Assembly (NCBI GenBank): GCA_963921425.1
Contig: OY992840.1
Coordinates: 6,140,501 to 6,204,500 of the forward strand
DNA: 64,000 nucleotides
From: Dryas octopetala
Lineage: Eukaryota; Streptophyta; Magnoliopsida; Rosales; Rosaceae
Direction: 5' to 3'
Shown: positions 1 through 10,987 of the stretch, piece by piece
How the letters are laid out: every line of letters begins with the position of its first letter
How positions within the stretch are numbered: the first letter of the stretch is position 1
The notes under the pieces: generated by a model
Seen by the model: only the letters and a program-made list of their open reading frames with translations
Told to the model about the DNA's origin: nothing
The model's database searches: none
Position numbers and translations under genes: made by a program

Positions 1-27
1 TCAACCTGAATCTGATTCAACCCACAC

Positions 28-89
<62 letters not shown>

Positions 90-640
90 AATTTCAGAAG
101 GGTAAGTAAATTTCTCTTCCTCTTCTTCCTCTTGCTCTCTCCATCTCTCTGCCTCTGAAATGAATTGCTATTTTTCTCATTTTCGCATCTACCCCTTTTG
201 ATTCAGTTCCCTTATATGTTATTCTATCTGGGTATTTGTATGAATTTTGTGTGGTTTGGTGCTTTCCCCTCCCCTGATTTTCAATACATGTGGGTTTTTT
301 CATATATGTAAAAATTGAAATAATTATTGATTTTTTTGGCTATTTATTTACAGGTTTTTGATTGGTTTAACTTGTTTGAACTTGAACTGGAGCCAATTGG
401 ATTGGGTGTCGAGGAGAAGGACTCAAGGAGAAGCCTTCCTTGTTCAAGATTATTTTACACCTGATCATTTGGTATTTTCAAGACTGTCTTAATTTCCCTT
501 TTTTTTTTTTTGTGAATATTTTTGTTACCCTGAAAGACTGCATCTGGGGATTTTGTGTTAGCTTCCCCACTTCCAGTCTTTACGGAAAAAAGAAAGAAAA
601 AATGAATGAACTGGCTCAAAAAACAAAATGGTTGTTGTCT
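1..640 (+). other. Possible non-coding leader with an intron
   Basis: A CT-rich stretch ends in a good splice donor (AAGG/GTAAGT at about 101-107). A plausible acceptor (TTTACAG) lies at about 346-352. This looks like a 5' UTR exon plus intron, either of an upstream COP1 leader or of a separate transcript. No convincing coding sequence follows. Inference only. Confidence 0.3.
30..89. repeat. (CT)n microsatellite
   Basis: Almost pure CT dinucleotide run with one CTTT interruption. Such CT tracts are common in plant 5' UTRs and core promoters. Confidence 0.9.
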
Positions 641-1338
641 TCTTTAGTTTAGAATCCTTTTTGCTTTTGGGTGCTTGATGTTATAACTTATAAGCATGCT
701 TGAATTCTCACATGTAGTAAAAGTGCTTGCCAGTTGATTATTCAGGAAAATGTGTAACATATGCTCTGTTTGAGTATTAAGAAACCTGAAGAGAAAATAA
801 CAGCAAAAACAAAATGAAGTTTATTTTGTTTGAAGTTGCAGTTTTTGAAGTTCCTGTTGCTGAGCTTGAAGCCTTGAAATTGGCATTTCTTGACTAAGAT
901 TTTCTTGTGGGCATGTCAGTTATCTGAGGTGCCCCCACTGGTATAGATTCCTGGCTTTTCCACTGTTGACTACAATGATACTGCTATGCATTTTATTATT
1001 ATTACATCGGACGTACAACCCCACCAGCCTGCCCCATAAGGCCACAAAACAGAATTCCAGAAAACATTTATGTTGGAACAGTTCAAAAGATTTTCCAATG
1101 ATTCAGAAACTAATACAAAAGATACTGCAAGAGTACCAAAACTGGGAGAATATCTTTTCAAATTCCAAAATGGCTGAAAAATAACCAACATAATGTGGTG
1201 ATGGCTAAAGACAATAATCTGAGTTGCCTTGCGTCCCTTGCTTAATCTATTTAACTCTTGAAAGAGGGCTCCCCCTTCTAGATTTTGGATCTTCCTCAAG
1301 TAATGTAAATGGGCGTTCAATATGCTGCAGAGATGTGA

Positions 1339-1392
<54 letters not shown>

Positions 1393-2241
1393 AGAATCAG
1401 CATAAGTCAAAATATTAATGTTAACAGTCTTATTCCTCCCAGAATTGGTACTCGCCTGTGAGATATGACTGGTATCAAAGCGAGCAGAGAAGTTGACAAC
1501 AATCCAACCGTCAATAAGAGTAGGGTTGAAAAGTGTCTTGGATAATAGGGAAATGGGAGCACCATTAACCTCAGTTAGCTTAAATCAATTTTAAATGTGG
1601 TAGTGAAGGAAAATATGAGTAGAACTTCTTTCTCAATGTGTATTTGGTAGATGATTTTTAAAAGGGGTGAAAACAATACCTTGTTGTTGAAGTTCCGTCA
1701 TCCATTACAAGGATTGAATTGTCACTGTTACCAACCTTTAATTGTTTTATCAAAAGAGAGAATGCATTAGAAAGAGGATTGGCAGTTTGATTGACTGAAG
1801 AGGACACACTCCTTACACCCTCTCTCTTTGTACACCTTAAGTTGTTTGGGAAATAAGAAAATGAAACCATCGAGAATTTATACTGAATATAATAATCTGT
1901 TTTTAATTGAATATAATTTCACTTTTGCTTTTTGTGCTTTCTGTTGCTGGTGTTATGTTTCAATCGGCTTCATCATCATCATTTTACTCTATCATTTAAT
2001 TTTATCTTGCATTTGCATTTCTTATGATTTTATTACGTTTGTTAATATTTATTGTGGGTTTCCGTTAATATGATAGATGACTACTCCTCGAGTACCAATA
2101 CCTGTATCAACAAATTTTATTTCTTAATTGATGTTAGAAATATGTTACAATTTTTATTTCTAGTCACGGAGGAGTAGTCATCAATTGGGGATCAAGCAAA
2201 GGAAAAGAGTGGCATAGAGACACACACAAAGAGAGAAAGAA
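641..2241. other. 5' flank of COP1, no gene seen
   Basis: AT-rich sequence without a credible coding region. It includes a compound (GT)n(GA)n microsatellite at about 1336-1390. The last ~80 bases before the COP1 ATG are purine-rich (GAGAGAAAG-like) and probably 5' UTR. Confidence 0.6.
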
Positions 2242-5200
2242 ATGGAGGAGTGTTCAACCGGGGCTCTAGTCCCGGCGGTGAAACTGGAACCGAAGCTGTC
2301 AAGCATCGGGGCTCCGGCAGATCCAAGCAGCGGGGACATGGGTCGTCCGGCAGAGGAGAAAGGATTTCCAGAGGTGGACAAGGACTTGTTGTGTCCAATT
2401 TGCATGCAGATCGTTAAGGATGCCTTCCTCACAGCGTGCGGTCACAGCTTCTGCTACATGTGCATCATCACCCACCTTCGCAACAAGAGCGACTGCCCTT
2501 GCTGCGCCCACTTCCTCAGCACCAACCAATTGTTCCCCAATTTCTTGCTGGACAAGGTCCCTCTCTAATTACCACTCCTTAAAGATGAAAAATGATTTAC
2601 TTGGAACTGCCACTTACTGTTATACCCACATATATTGTAGCTTTTGAAGAAGACCTCGGCCCGCCAAATTTCAAAAAGCGCATCCCCTGTGGAGCATTTC
2701 CGTCAAGCATTGCAACAGGTGAGTCTGACTTTCTGAGTCATGTAAATAGAGTATGATTTGTGGTTTGCGTGTTGTATTTTGAATGTAGTTCTTTGCTTTA
2801 TAGGGGTGTGAAGTGTCCATCAAGGAGCTAGACACCCTGCTGGTACTCCTAGCGGAGAAGAAGAGGAAAATGGAACAAGAAGAGGCCGAAAGAAATATGC
2901 AAATACTGCTTGACTTCTTGAATTGCCTAAGGAAGCAAAAATTTGAAGAGCTTAATGAGGTTTTGTCGTGTTTTGTTTGTGTCTTGCAAAATATATTTGA
3001 TTGAGTTGAATTGAATGGCTTACATTTTTTTGTATTGTAGGTGCAAACTCATCTCCAATATATCAAAGAGGACATAGGTGCGGTAGAGAGACGCAGAATG
3101 GACTTGTATCGTGCAAGGGACAGGTACTCTGTCAAGCTGCGGATGCTTGGAGGGGATGATTCTATTTCTGGTGCAAGAAAGTCACGGCCTTCCTCCATAG
3201 ATAACAACACCAGTGCTCTTAGTGTGCGAAGAGGGATGTCTTCTTGGAATCTTCAGTCTAAGAAATTTGATGGGCGGGGACTCCAGAGAAAGGATGCTTT
3301 AAATGCATCAGACTCCCAGTATATAAATCAATCTGGTCTTGCTGTAGCCAGAAAAAAGCGGGTCCATGCTCAGGTCAGTGACAGTCCTTTCATTTGGATT
3401 GTAGACTAATTGTGTACATTGTGTGTTTTTATCTTGTTATAAATATACTTGTCCCTTGTTGAGAGAAATTTTCAATGTGAGGGCCTTGCTAGTGGTTTAT
3501 AAGGGTTTGGGCTACTCCTCCCATTGCCAATTGGTTTTGGGATGGATGCCAAGATTCTTCATGGTATCAGAGCCAGGTTATCCACGTGATGCGCCTAACG
3601 GCCACATGTGCTCCCACGTCACCCAATTAAATTGTCCACGTGTTAGGCTTAAATGACGCCACACGTGTGGGGGCGTGTTGAGAGAAATTTTCAATGTGAG
3701 GGCCTTACTAGTGGCTTATAAGGGTTTGGGCTACTCCTCCCATTGCCAATTGGTTTTGGGATGGATGCCTAGATTTCTTCATCCCTCATGGTCGTTACTA
3801 GTATTCTGAAAATTGTAACATTAGCTGGTGGATAAAATAGGTAATGTTCAATTATCCAAACCTATTCCTTCATTTTCTCCTCAAAAAAAAAAAAAAAAAA
3901 AAACCTCAATAAATTCTTCAAATGCATAAATATACCTTTCTGTCAACTTGGCAAGAAATTGGAACTTATAAACTGACTGGGTTTTGGTACTGGGGTTTCT
4001 GGACTACGGTTGAGTCTTGTATTTATTTCTATCGGGTCAAGTTACTTGAATTGAAGGTAAGCAGACCCTCATTTTCATGTTTATTCCTGTCTTGATTTAT
4101 TCTCATTCCATCTCTGGCTGCAGTTTGATGAACTACAAGAGTGTTACCTGCAAAAGCGACGTCAGATGGCAAACCAACCTTATACCCAGCAAGAACGGGA
4201 CAAAAATGTAATACATCGAGAAGGTTATAGTGCAGGTCTTACTGATTTTCAATCAGTGCTCACTACATTAACGCGGTACAGGTATGGTAATCTGATGTTG
4301 GATTCCTTTACAGATATGTAATTTTTGAATTAACTATCACCGATTCACCATGCTTTCATCTGCATTTTTACTTTTATATTTTCTTATGAAACAGTCGAAT
4401 GAGGGTCATTGCTGAACTTAGGCATGGGGATCTATTTCACTCAGCCAATATAGTGTCAAGGTGATTAGATTATATTGCATATCATGTTCAAATTTTTAGA
4501 ATTGAATATCTTGACATAGTATAAATGATCTCTGTACTGGAGTTGCAAGTAATATTATTAATTTTTGCTTGGATTTGTTTAATGGGAAACCTCATAAACA
4601 GTAGTCAAATAGGCCCTGAGGTTCGTCTCTCTCTCTCTCTCTCTCTCTCTCTCCTGAAGATATTATTTTTGTCTCAAGCAATCATACATTCATTTCTTGG
4701 TTGTTCTTGTAGTTTTATGTATTGTGTGTGTGCACGTTTTTGTGCTTGATAGTGAAGTTTGCGAACCTCATAGAATTGTTCACATTCATTGCAGCATTGA
4801 ATTTGACCGTGATCATGAATTGTTTGCTACTGCTGGAGTTTCACGGTGCATAAAAGTTTTTGACTTCTCCTCGGTACGATCTTGATTTTAAGGTGCCTAT
4901 TACCATTACTTACAGTAACTATGGTTGTATATCAGTAAAAAGTAAGTGTTCAGTATAGTCAACTACTAAAAGAGAGGGCAGAGAGAATTTTTGGTTGTTT
5001 GAATACCTTCATCTCACATAATCATGTGGTTCTTACTCAGTGAAAAGTTAATTTTAATGGGCATTTAACTTAGGATGAAACAAAAATAATTAAACAGTAA
5101 ATAAAGGTAGAAGTTCAGTTGGAGAAAACACTATGACATTAGTTCCACAGCTAATCTTCATAAATCAATTTCAAAATTGCTAATTCATTAAATATCAGAT

Positions 5201-8200
5201 TGATGCAGAAGATTTTTACACACATGTCCGTTTTCAGGTATACATGCAATTATTTCCTAAAAGTTATTGGACTATCCTTGTTTGGGGATAGACTCAAATA
5301 ATCCTACAGCATACATGAACTCCTCTTGTTTGGGGATAGTGAAAAATAAATGAACTATTCATCAACTTGTTCACGTTAAACAAATAGCTAATCTATAGAA
5401 AATCACATAAATCATAAATATTCATCCATCGTCAGGTTAAAATATATTATAATTTATGACTCTCTTTCAATAATATTCATGTCAGACAAAATCCTTATGC
5501 TAAATTTCAAATACTCAAACTCTAGTCCATGGTTTTTTTTTTTTTTTTTTTGGGCCATGAAACTCTAGTCCATGGTTAAGCACATAAAATTCAATGTATT
5601 GTAGATGCTTGAAAACATAGAAGGAGAATTCAAACATCAAATTTGAATATTAAATAAAATTAAGCAATTAGAAACATTAAGCTAATCAAACTAGGGTTTC
5701 CACTCAGCCTTAGCTGAGAGAATAAAACTTTATGACAAAGAAATCATGGTTCTTTCTATAAGAAACTGCTGTGACATAAAAAACACCATGCCTCCAAGCC
5801 TCTGCTGTCTCTCTTCAAGTCTGGCCGGGTCTGCTCCCAAAGAGTCCCTTTTGAGTGTAGATCTCCTTTGTCAAGTAGGAGTCCTGATGCAATACGGTTT
5901 TCCCTTTTTTTGATGCCCACATCAGTCTCCAATTCTTCATGTCAAAATCAAGCCCTTGGCCAGCCCTTACTATAGAAGCTACAATTCATTTCCTCTCTTT
6001 CTTTTTCTAGTCAGACTCAGACCTAGTCTCCCAATTGAATTAGGAGCAGTCATGTGCAACTGTACAAGTTATCCTACCTGTAAGATTTACTTGCAGTCCT
6101 GATCTTCAACTTAGAGTGAGTAAGAATTAAAAAGATTGAAGCTAAGAGATAATGGCAGACCAAAAAGTAACAGATAATGAATATATGGACCCCATTGGTA
6201 TTGGTGTAAGAATCAGAAAACAATAACACAAATACAAGCTCTGCTGATGAACATAGGATACTGTGACACCGGCAATTTCTTCAACATTACGTTCACTGGT
6301 TACTTTACAACCAAACCTTCAATATCCAATGTACTTCAAAATTTTACTTGAATTGGCATCAAGGTGCTTCTGTCAACTTGACCTGTGACATCAGATCAGT
6401 TTTACCTCATTTAACTTTTATGAAGCACCTATTACAAGCATTTACACGAATTTTATTGTACTTTTGTCAAAGTCAGTCTTTGAAAGTTTTGAACTGTTCA
6501 AGTGGCTCTTACAACCTCATATTCAATTTGGTTTGCTAGTTTCTGGATCCAGCAATGTGTGGTTCTGGTGCCTGCATGTGAATGTTGTGGTTATTGACTA
6601 ATGACTACTAATTTATTTTTTGGGGAGTTTAAGTATATTCTTTATAAAGCCAGCCAATAAATTGATGATGGGCCCTTCTCATTGACTACTCCTTTTTGGG
6701 CATTTGGGATTTGTTGATGTTGATTGTTATGCTCTTACTTTCCAGGTTGTGAATGATCCAGCTGATGTGCACTGTCCTGTTGTGGAGATGCCTACACGTT
6801 CAAAGCTTAGTTGCTTGAGCTGGAACAAGTTTACGAAAAACCATATAGCTAGTACTGATTATGAGGGAATAGTAACAGTTTGGGACGTAAATACTCGGCA
6901 GGTAATGATGAGAATTATCATGGTTTTAATTGAGTGATGCTACTTGTGTCTTCTGATTATTGTTTCATATGTGATCTGAACTTGTATACTTGTTGCCTCA
7001 ACCTTTAATTGTTGTTGCTTATGCTTAAATTTTTTTGGCAGAGTGTCATGGAATATGAAGAGCATGAAAAACGTGCCTGGAGTGTAGATTTTTCATGCAC
7101 AGAACCCTCGATGCTTGTATCTGGTAGTGATGATTGTAAGGTACTTCCAGAATCTTTATAAATTAAACCAAGTCTTGCATTTGTGCTTAGGTGATCTGAA
7201 ATGTTGTATCGGTTTCCTTAGGAAAAAAGACAAAGAAACATGTTGCTATATGAGCTATTCAGTTTTTTATTAAATCAATAGTAAGAAGTTTATGAATAAA
7301 AAAACAAAGGGGCACAATGCTATATTCACTACAAGTGACACTTCTTATTGGGTATACTCAATTTTAACAACGCTAATATTTATGTTGTATTCTTGACTTA
7401 AGGTTGGCTGGTTTATAGACTAACATAATAGTTGATGCATTACGGGCATAGCATCTTTAACTCAGTTGGCATATTTCAACTGGAGTAAAACTAAAATGTT
7501 TCTGTTTTGGAAAGAATTAATAGATTGAGAGCAATATATTCTTTGAAAAGAAAGGAAATTTTATTAACATAACTTCAATCGGTCCGAACAGTGGACAAGG
7601 ATTCTGCTTCTATATTGCAGTGAGAGCAATCTTAGATGTGCCCTTATGTACTTTGAGGTGGAATTTTGATAGTGGAACTGTTTCGTATGTTTTAACAATG
7701 CTAATAATTATGTCATATGCTTGAGTTAAGGTTGGCTGGTATAGGCTAACAGTGCTACAACATTATATGTTCCCTTGTATACTTTGAGCCTTTGAGGATG
7801 TCCCCATATATACTTTGAGGTTCACAGTTTACCATCTGCCCATCTAGCATTAAGTGGACTATTTGCAATAACTCATGTCACTTTTCCTTTCAGCTTTTTT
7901 GATGCTCAAGGATTCATTCTAAACTAACTATGCTGGGCTCTATTCTCTGTATAACAAGCAGGTAAAAGTTTGGTGCACAAGGCAGGAAGCTAGTGTTCTC
8001 AACATAGACATGAAAGCGAACATTTGTTGCGTTAAGTATAATCCTGGATCTAGCAACTGCATTGCGGTATGGTTCTTTCATTTCCAATTTTGGAAAAAAA
8101 TTATGGCACCAGTGTTTTCTGCATTTGATCCTCTTTAGTACTTTGATGATTTGAGTGCAACAAATGCTTTCCTCAGTTTATACACAATTTATTTTCACTG

Positions 8201-9627
8201 TGCCTGAGAAATCATTCTTATGGTCTTTACACCAGACCAACATGCCTTAAGCTTGCATGTTTATATGTACATGTGTGCACGCACTTTTAACTACTCATTA
8301 ATAATTTTTTTTTCTATTTCTTTAAAAGATAAAAAGGGGATCCTCTTTGCTGCAATGGCATTATGCCTATTAGTGAGAATCATGATAGATACCACCCATA
8401 TGTTATGCAAACTTGTCCTAAGTATCAAAGATATTTATTTTAAAAATTTAAGTACTAAATTTTCACATATATTGTTTTCTGTAAAACAATATTACAGGAT
8501 GCCTCAACTTTTTGTTCCTTCTGCCCTTTTCAGGTTGGTTCAGCAGACCATCACATCCACTATTATGATTTAAGAAATGTGAGCCAACCGCTCCATGTCT
8601 TCACTGGACATAGGAAAGCTGTTTCTTATGTGAAATTCTTGTCAAACTATGAGCTTGCCTCTGCATCTACAGACAGCACGTTGCGGTTATGGAATGTGAA
8701 GGAAAATATGCCTGTAAGTAATGTATTTGCAAAGGAAAGTCTGTTTAGTACACTTTTATCGTTAACTAGTTACTTTATGCTCTAATCCACCAGGAAAAAT
8801 AAAACCAAAAGATAACCTGAGAAAATAATGGCATTGTTGCACTCATTTTCTGAAAACTTATTTTAACTAATTGTTGCACTCATTTTCTGCGTTATGTTTA
8901 AAGGTTCGTACTTTCAAAGGTCACACAAATGAGAAGAACTTCGTAGGGCTTACAGTAAACAGTGAATACATTGCGTGTGGCAGTGAAACAAATGAAGTAT
9001 TTGTGTATCATAAGGTTAGTCACATCAAAATAGGCTTAATTATGTCTATGCCTCCTGAACTAAGCCTCGTATCTAACTTTGTCCCCCAAAAATCATTTTA
9101 ACTCACTTTGCCTCTAAACTATGCTCGATGTTTGAAATTGCCCCATTTCGCCAATTTTGTCATATTAACTGTTAGCCAAGCAGGCTGACGTGGCACCCAT
9201 CAAAAGTTTTCCCTGTGAACACCATATCAACTTGGCTAATGGAAAATATGATAGACTTGACGAAATGGGGCAATTTAAAACATGGGGCATAATTTAGGGG
9301 GAAGTGTGAGTCAAAATGAGTTTCAGAGAATAAAGTGAGATACAGGGCATAATTTTGAGGCTTAATTAGGAATAAGCATAATTAAGCCCTCAAAATAACC
9401 CTTCTCTGCACTTGTTATGTGGTGATTAACTAAAATTTTTTGCTTCTGATGTGCAGGAAATCTCTAAACCTGTGACCTGGCATAGATTTGGGTCACCTGA
9501 TTTGGATGACACCGATGATGATGCAGGGTCTTATTTCATCAGTGCTGTATGTTGGAAGAGTGATAGCCCTACCATGCTAACTGCTAACAGTCAGGGAACC
9601 ATCAAAGTTTTGGTTCTTGCGGCTTAA
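2242..9627 (+). CDS. COP1: COP1 E3 ubiquitin-protein ligase (13 coding exons)
   Basis: Light-signalling repressor: nuclear RING E3 that works with SPA proteins and CUL4-DDB1 to ubiquitinate factors such as HY5. Exons read by eye: 2242-2556, 2650-2718, 2804-2959, 3041-3373, 4124-4281, 4395-4460, 4795-4873, 6746-6901, 7042-7140, 7962-8066, 8534-8713, 8904-9014 and 9457-9627. Phases join to 1998 nt, 665 aa (Arabidopsis COP1 is 675). A C3HC4 RING occupies residues 51-88 (CPIC, CGHSFC, CPCC). A coiled coil follows ([15 protein letters not shown]), then a basic ARKKR segment resembling the nuclear/cytoplasmic localisation region. C-terminal WD40 repeats include STDSTLRLW and end in [10 protein letters not shown]. 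The start is the first in-frame ATG, in a purine-rich leader. No frameshift or stop is seen. Intron 7 is 1.9 kb; introns 4 and 12 carry transposons. Confidence 0.96.
3457..3781 (+). mobile_element. TRIM (miniature LTR retrotransposon) in COP1 intron 4
   Basis: Two direct terminal repeats of about 105 bp (3457-3561 and 3676-3781) begin TGTTGAG and end CTTCA. Directly after the left repeat is TGGTATCAGAGC (3562-3573), the canonical plant initiator-tRNA-Met primer-binding site. A G-rich stretch (GTGTGGGGGCG) precedes the right repeat as polypurine tract. A 5-bp duplication TCCCT flanks the element (3452-3456 and 3782-3786). The interior is only ~115 bp and non-coding, so it is a non-autonomous TRIM. 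Confidence 0.92.
4625..4653. repeat. (TC)n microsatellite in COP1 intron 6
   Basis: Short TC dinucleotide run inside the intron between exons 6 and 7. Confidence 0.85.
5517..5575 (-). mobile_element. 27-bp micro-insertion with 16-bp TSD
   Basis: A T-tract followed by GGGCCATG (5533-5559) sits between two perfect copies of AAACTCTAGTCCATGG (5517-5532 and 5560-5575). On the minus strand the insert reads CATGGCCC plus a long A-tract, as expected of an extremely 5'-truncated LINE- or SINE-type insertion. It lies in COP1 intron 7. Confidence 0.7.
7365..7757. repeat. Diverged direct repeat in COP1 intron 9
   Basis: About 50 bp around 7368-7415 recurs at about 7692-7740 (both contain GCTAATA and TTAAGGTTGGCTGG). 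This suggests an old ~325-bp tandem duplication in the intron. Confidence 0.5.
9033..9389. mobile_element. Foldback MITE in COP1 intron 12
   Basis: The two halves are inverted copies over most of the 357 bp. Ends are GGCTTAATTATG on the left and the reverse complement of GGGCTTAATTATG on the right. An 8-bp direct repeat TCAAAATA flanks it (9025-9032 and 9390-9397). Length, long inverted repeats and TSD size fit a Mutator-like or hAT-like MITE. No coding capacity. Confidence 0.85.
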
Positions 9628-10604
9628 ACCACTAAGTGGAAATTGAAATAACGATTTAAGAGAGAGAGTTATTGCTACTGTTGAATGTAATAGTTAGTGT
9701 TTTGTATATATTATTCAAGTGTAAATGCGAGGTTTGAGAGGCAACGTCAGGGAAGTTTACAAATGTTTACTATTTGTAGGCAGATAAATGTACTAACTTT
9801 CCAAAGAAAGTAAATATAAAGCATTGATTACTTGGTGGATATTCACCGTCACATGCTCACATCCACCTTTACAACTAGTTTTTGGCTCTTTGAGCCGTAC
9901 TATTAAAAAGAGAGAAAAGAGAGATCAATGAAAGATCCTTGGTATATCAAACACTGACCTGGCTAGAAGGAAGAAGAAGCCCTTTCAAAGATAAGGAAAC
10001 TGAGTCTCTCAAGCGTTAAAAAAGGGGATTCAGGGTTTCAAGTTTTTGAAGCTCCACTTATTGGTTCACTGCAATGGGGGAAATTAGTGAGGGTGTCAAC
10101 AAAACCAACGTCACATATTCACATAAGAACCGAATTCAAAAGTTATAAAGGGAGTTACGCACAAGTTATGCATTTTGGCTCTTTTTGAAGCATGCGTTTT
10201 TTGAGTTTTGTCAAGTTTATTGGATGAAAATAACTTGCATGTCCCCGTGATAGGGACAGGCTGGTGTCACGGCAGAGAGAGAAGAAGGAGAGGAGAGAGA
10301 GAGAGAGAGAGCCAATGAAATAAAGGTGGGGATGCTATCCTAGTGAGAAAGGAAAGTTTCTCTCTTATTGGATTTATAGCAACATGGACTGTGTCACCCT
10401 TAGGGGCCGTTTGACACTTGATTTGATGTTTCTACTGGGCTGTATGTACCTTCGGGTTCATCCTTCGGCTTGGCCTGTGGGCCTTACTGTATTTGTTGGG
10501 TTATTACTTATTGAGCTGTTACAATGAATCCATCTTTGATAGAAACAAAAAGTAAAAGAAAAAGAAAAAAATAACGTGAATGCAAAGGGACCCAAGTATT
10601 CCCC
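9628..10604. other. COP1 3' UTR, intergenic spacer and SRP14 promoter
   Basis: Downstream of the COP1 stop is probable 3' UTR with AT-rich signals. The spacer contains a (GA)n run at about 10284-10311. No gene is visible. Confidence 0.6.
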
Positions 10605-10613
10605 TATATAAAA
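10605..10613 (+). promoter_or_regulatory. TATA box of the SRP14 gene
   Basis: TATATAAAA lies about 380 bp before the ATG and ~45 bp before an ACCCTAAG telo-box-like motif often seen in plant translation-related genes. The 5' UTR likely contains an intron (donor GTATGT at ~10755, acceptor near 10857). Confidence 0.5.
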
Positions 10614-10987
10614 TTACCAGGCAACACTGAAACCTCCAAATTCTCACACAACCCTAAGAACATAGAACCTCATCTTCGACTAGTTTTCTCTCTCTTCAGG
10701 TGATCTTATTGGCACTTCAATTTTTTAGTGCCTCTCGTCGACTTCAAGCCTCAAGGTATGTATTTTCCGTCAAAATTCACACAACTTTCTTTCGTTTTTT
10801 TTTTTTTTTTTTCCAATCTGATCGTCGATTTGTTGTTTTCTGGATTATTTTTGGCAGTTCAGCGACACTCAGACGTCGCTAATATTTGTTTTTTTTTTTT
10901 TTTTTCTTGTGTTTCAGTGTTAGCAACAATCAATTCAGTGTATTAAATTCGCTTCAACACTCCGCAGCGACAACAGAGTAGTGAGCC

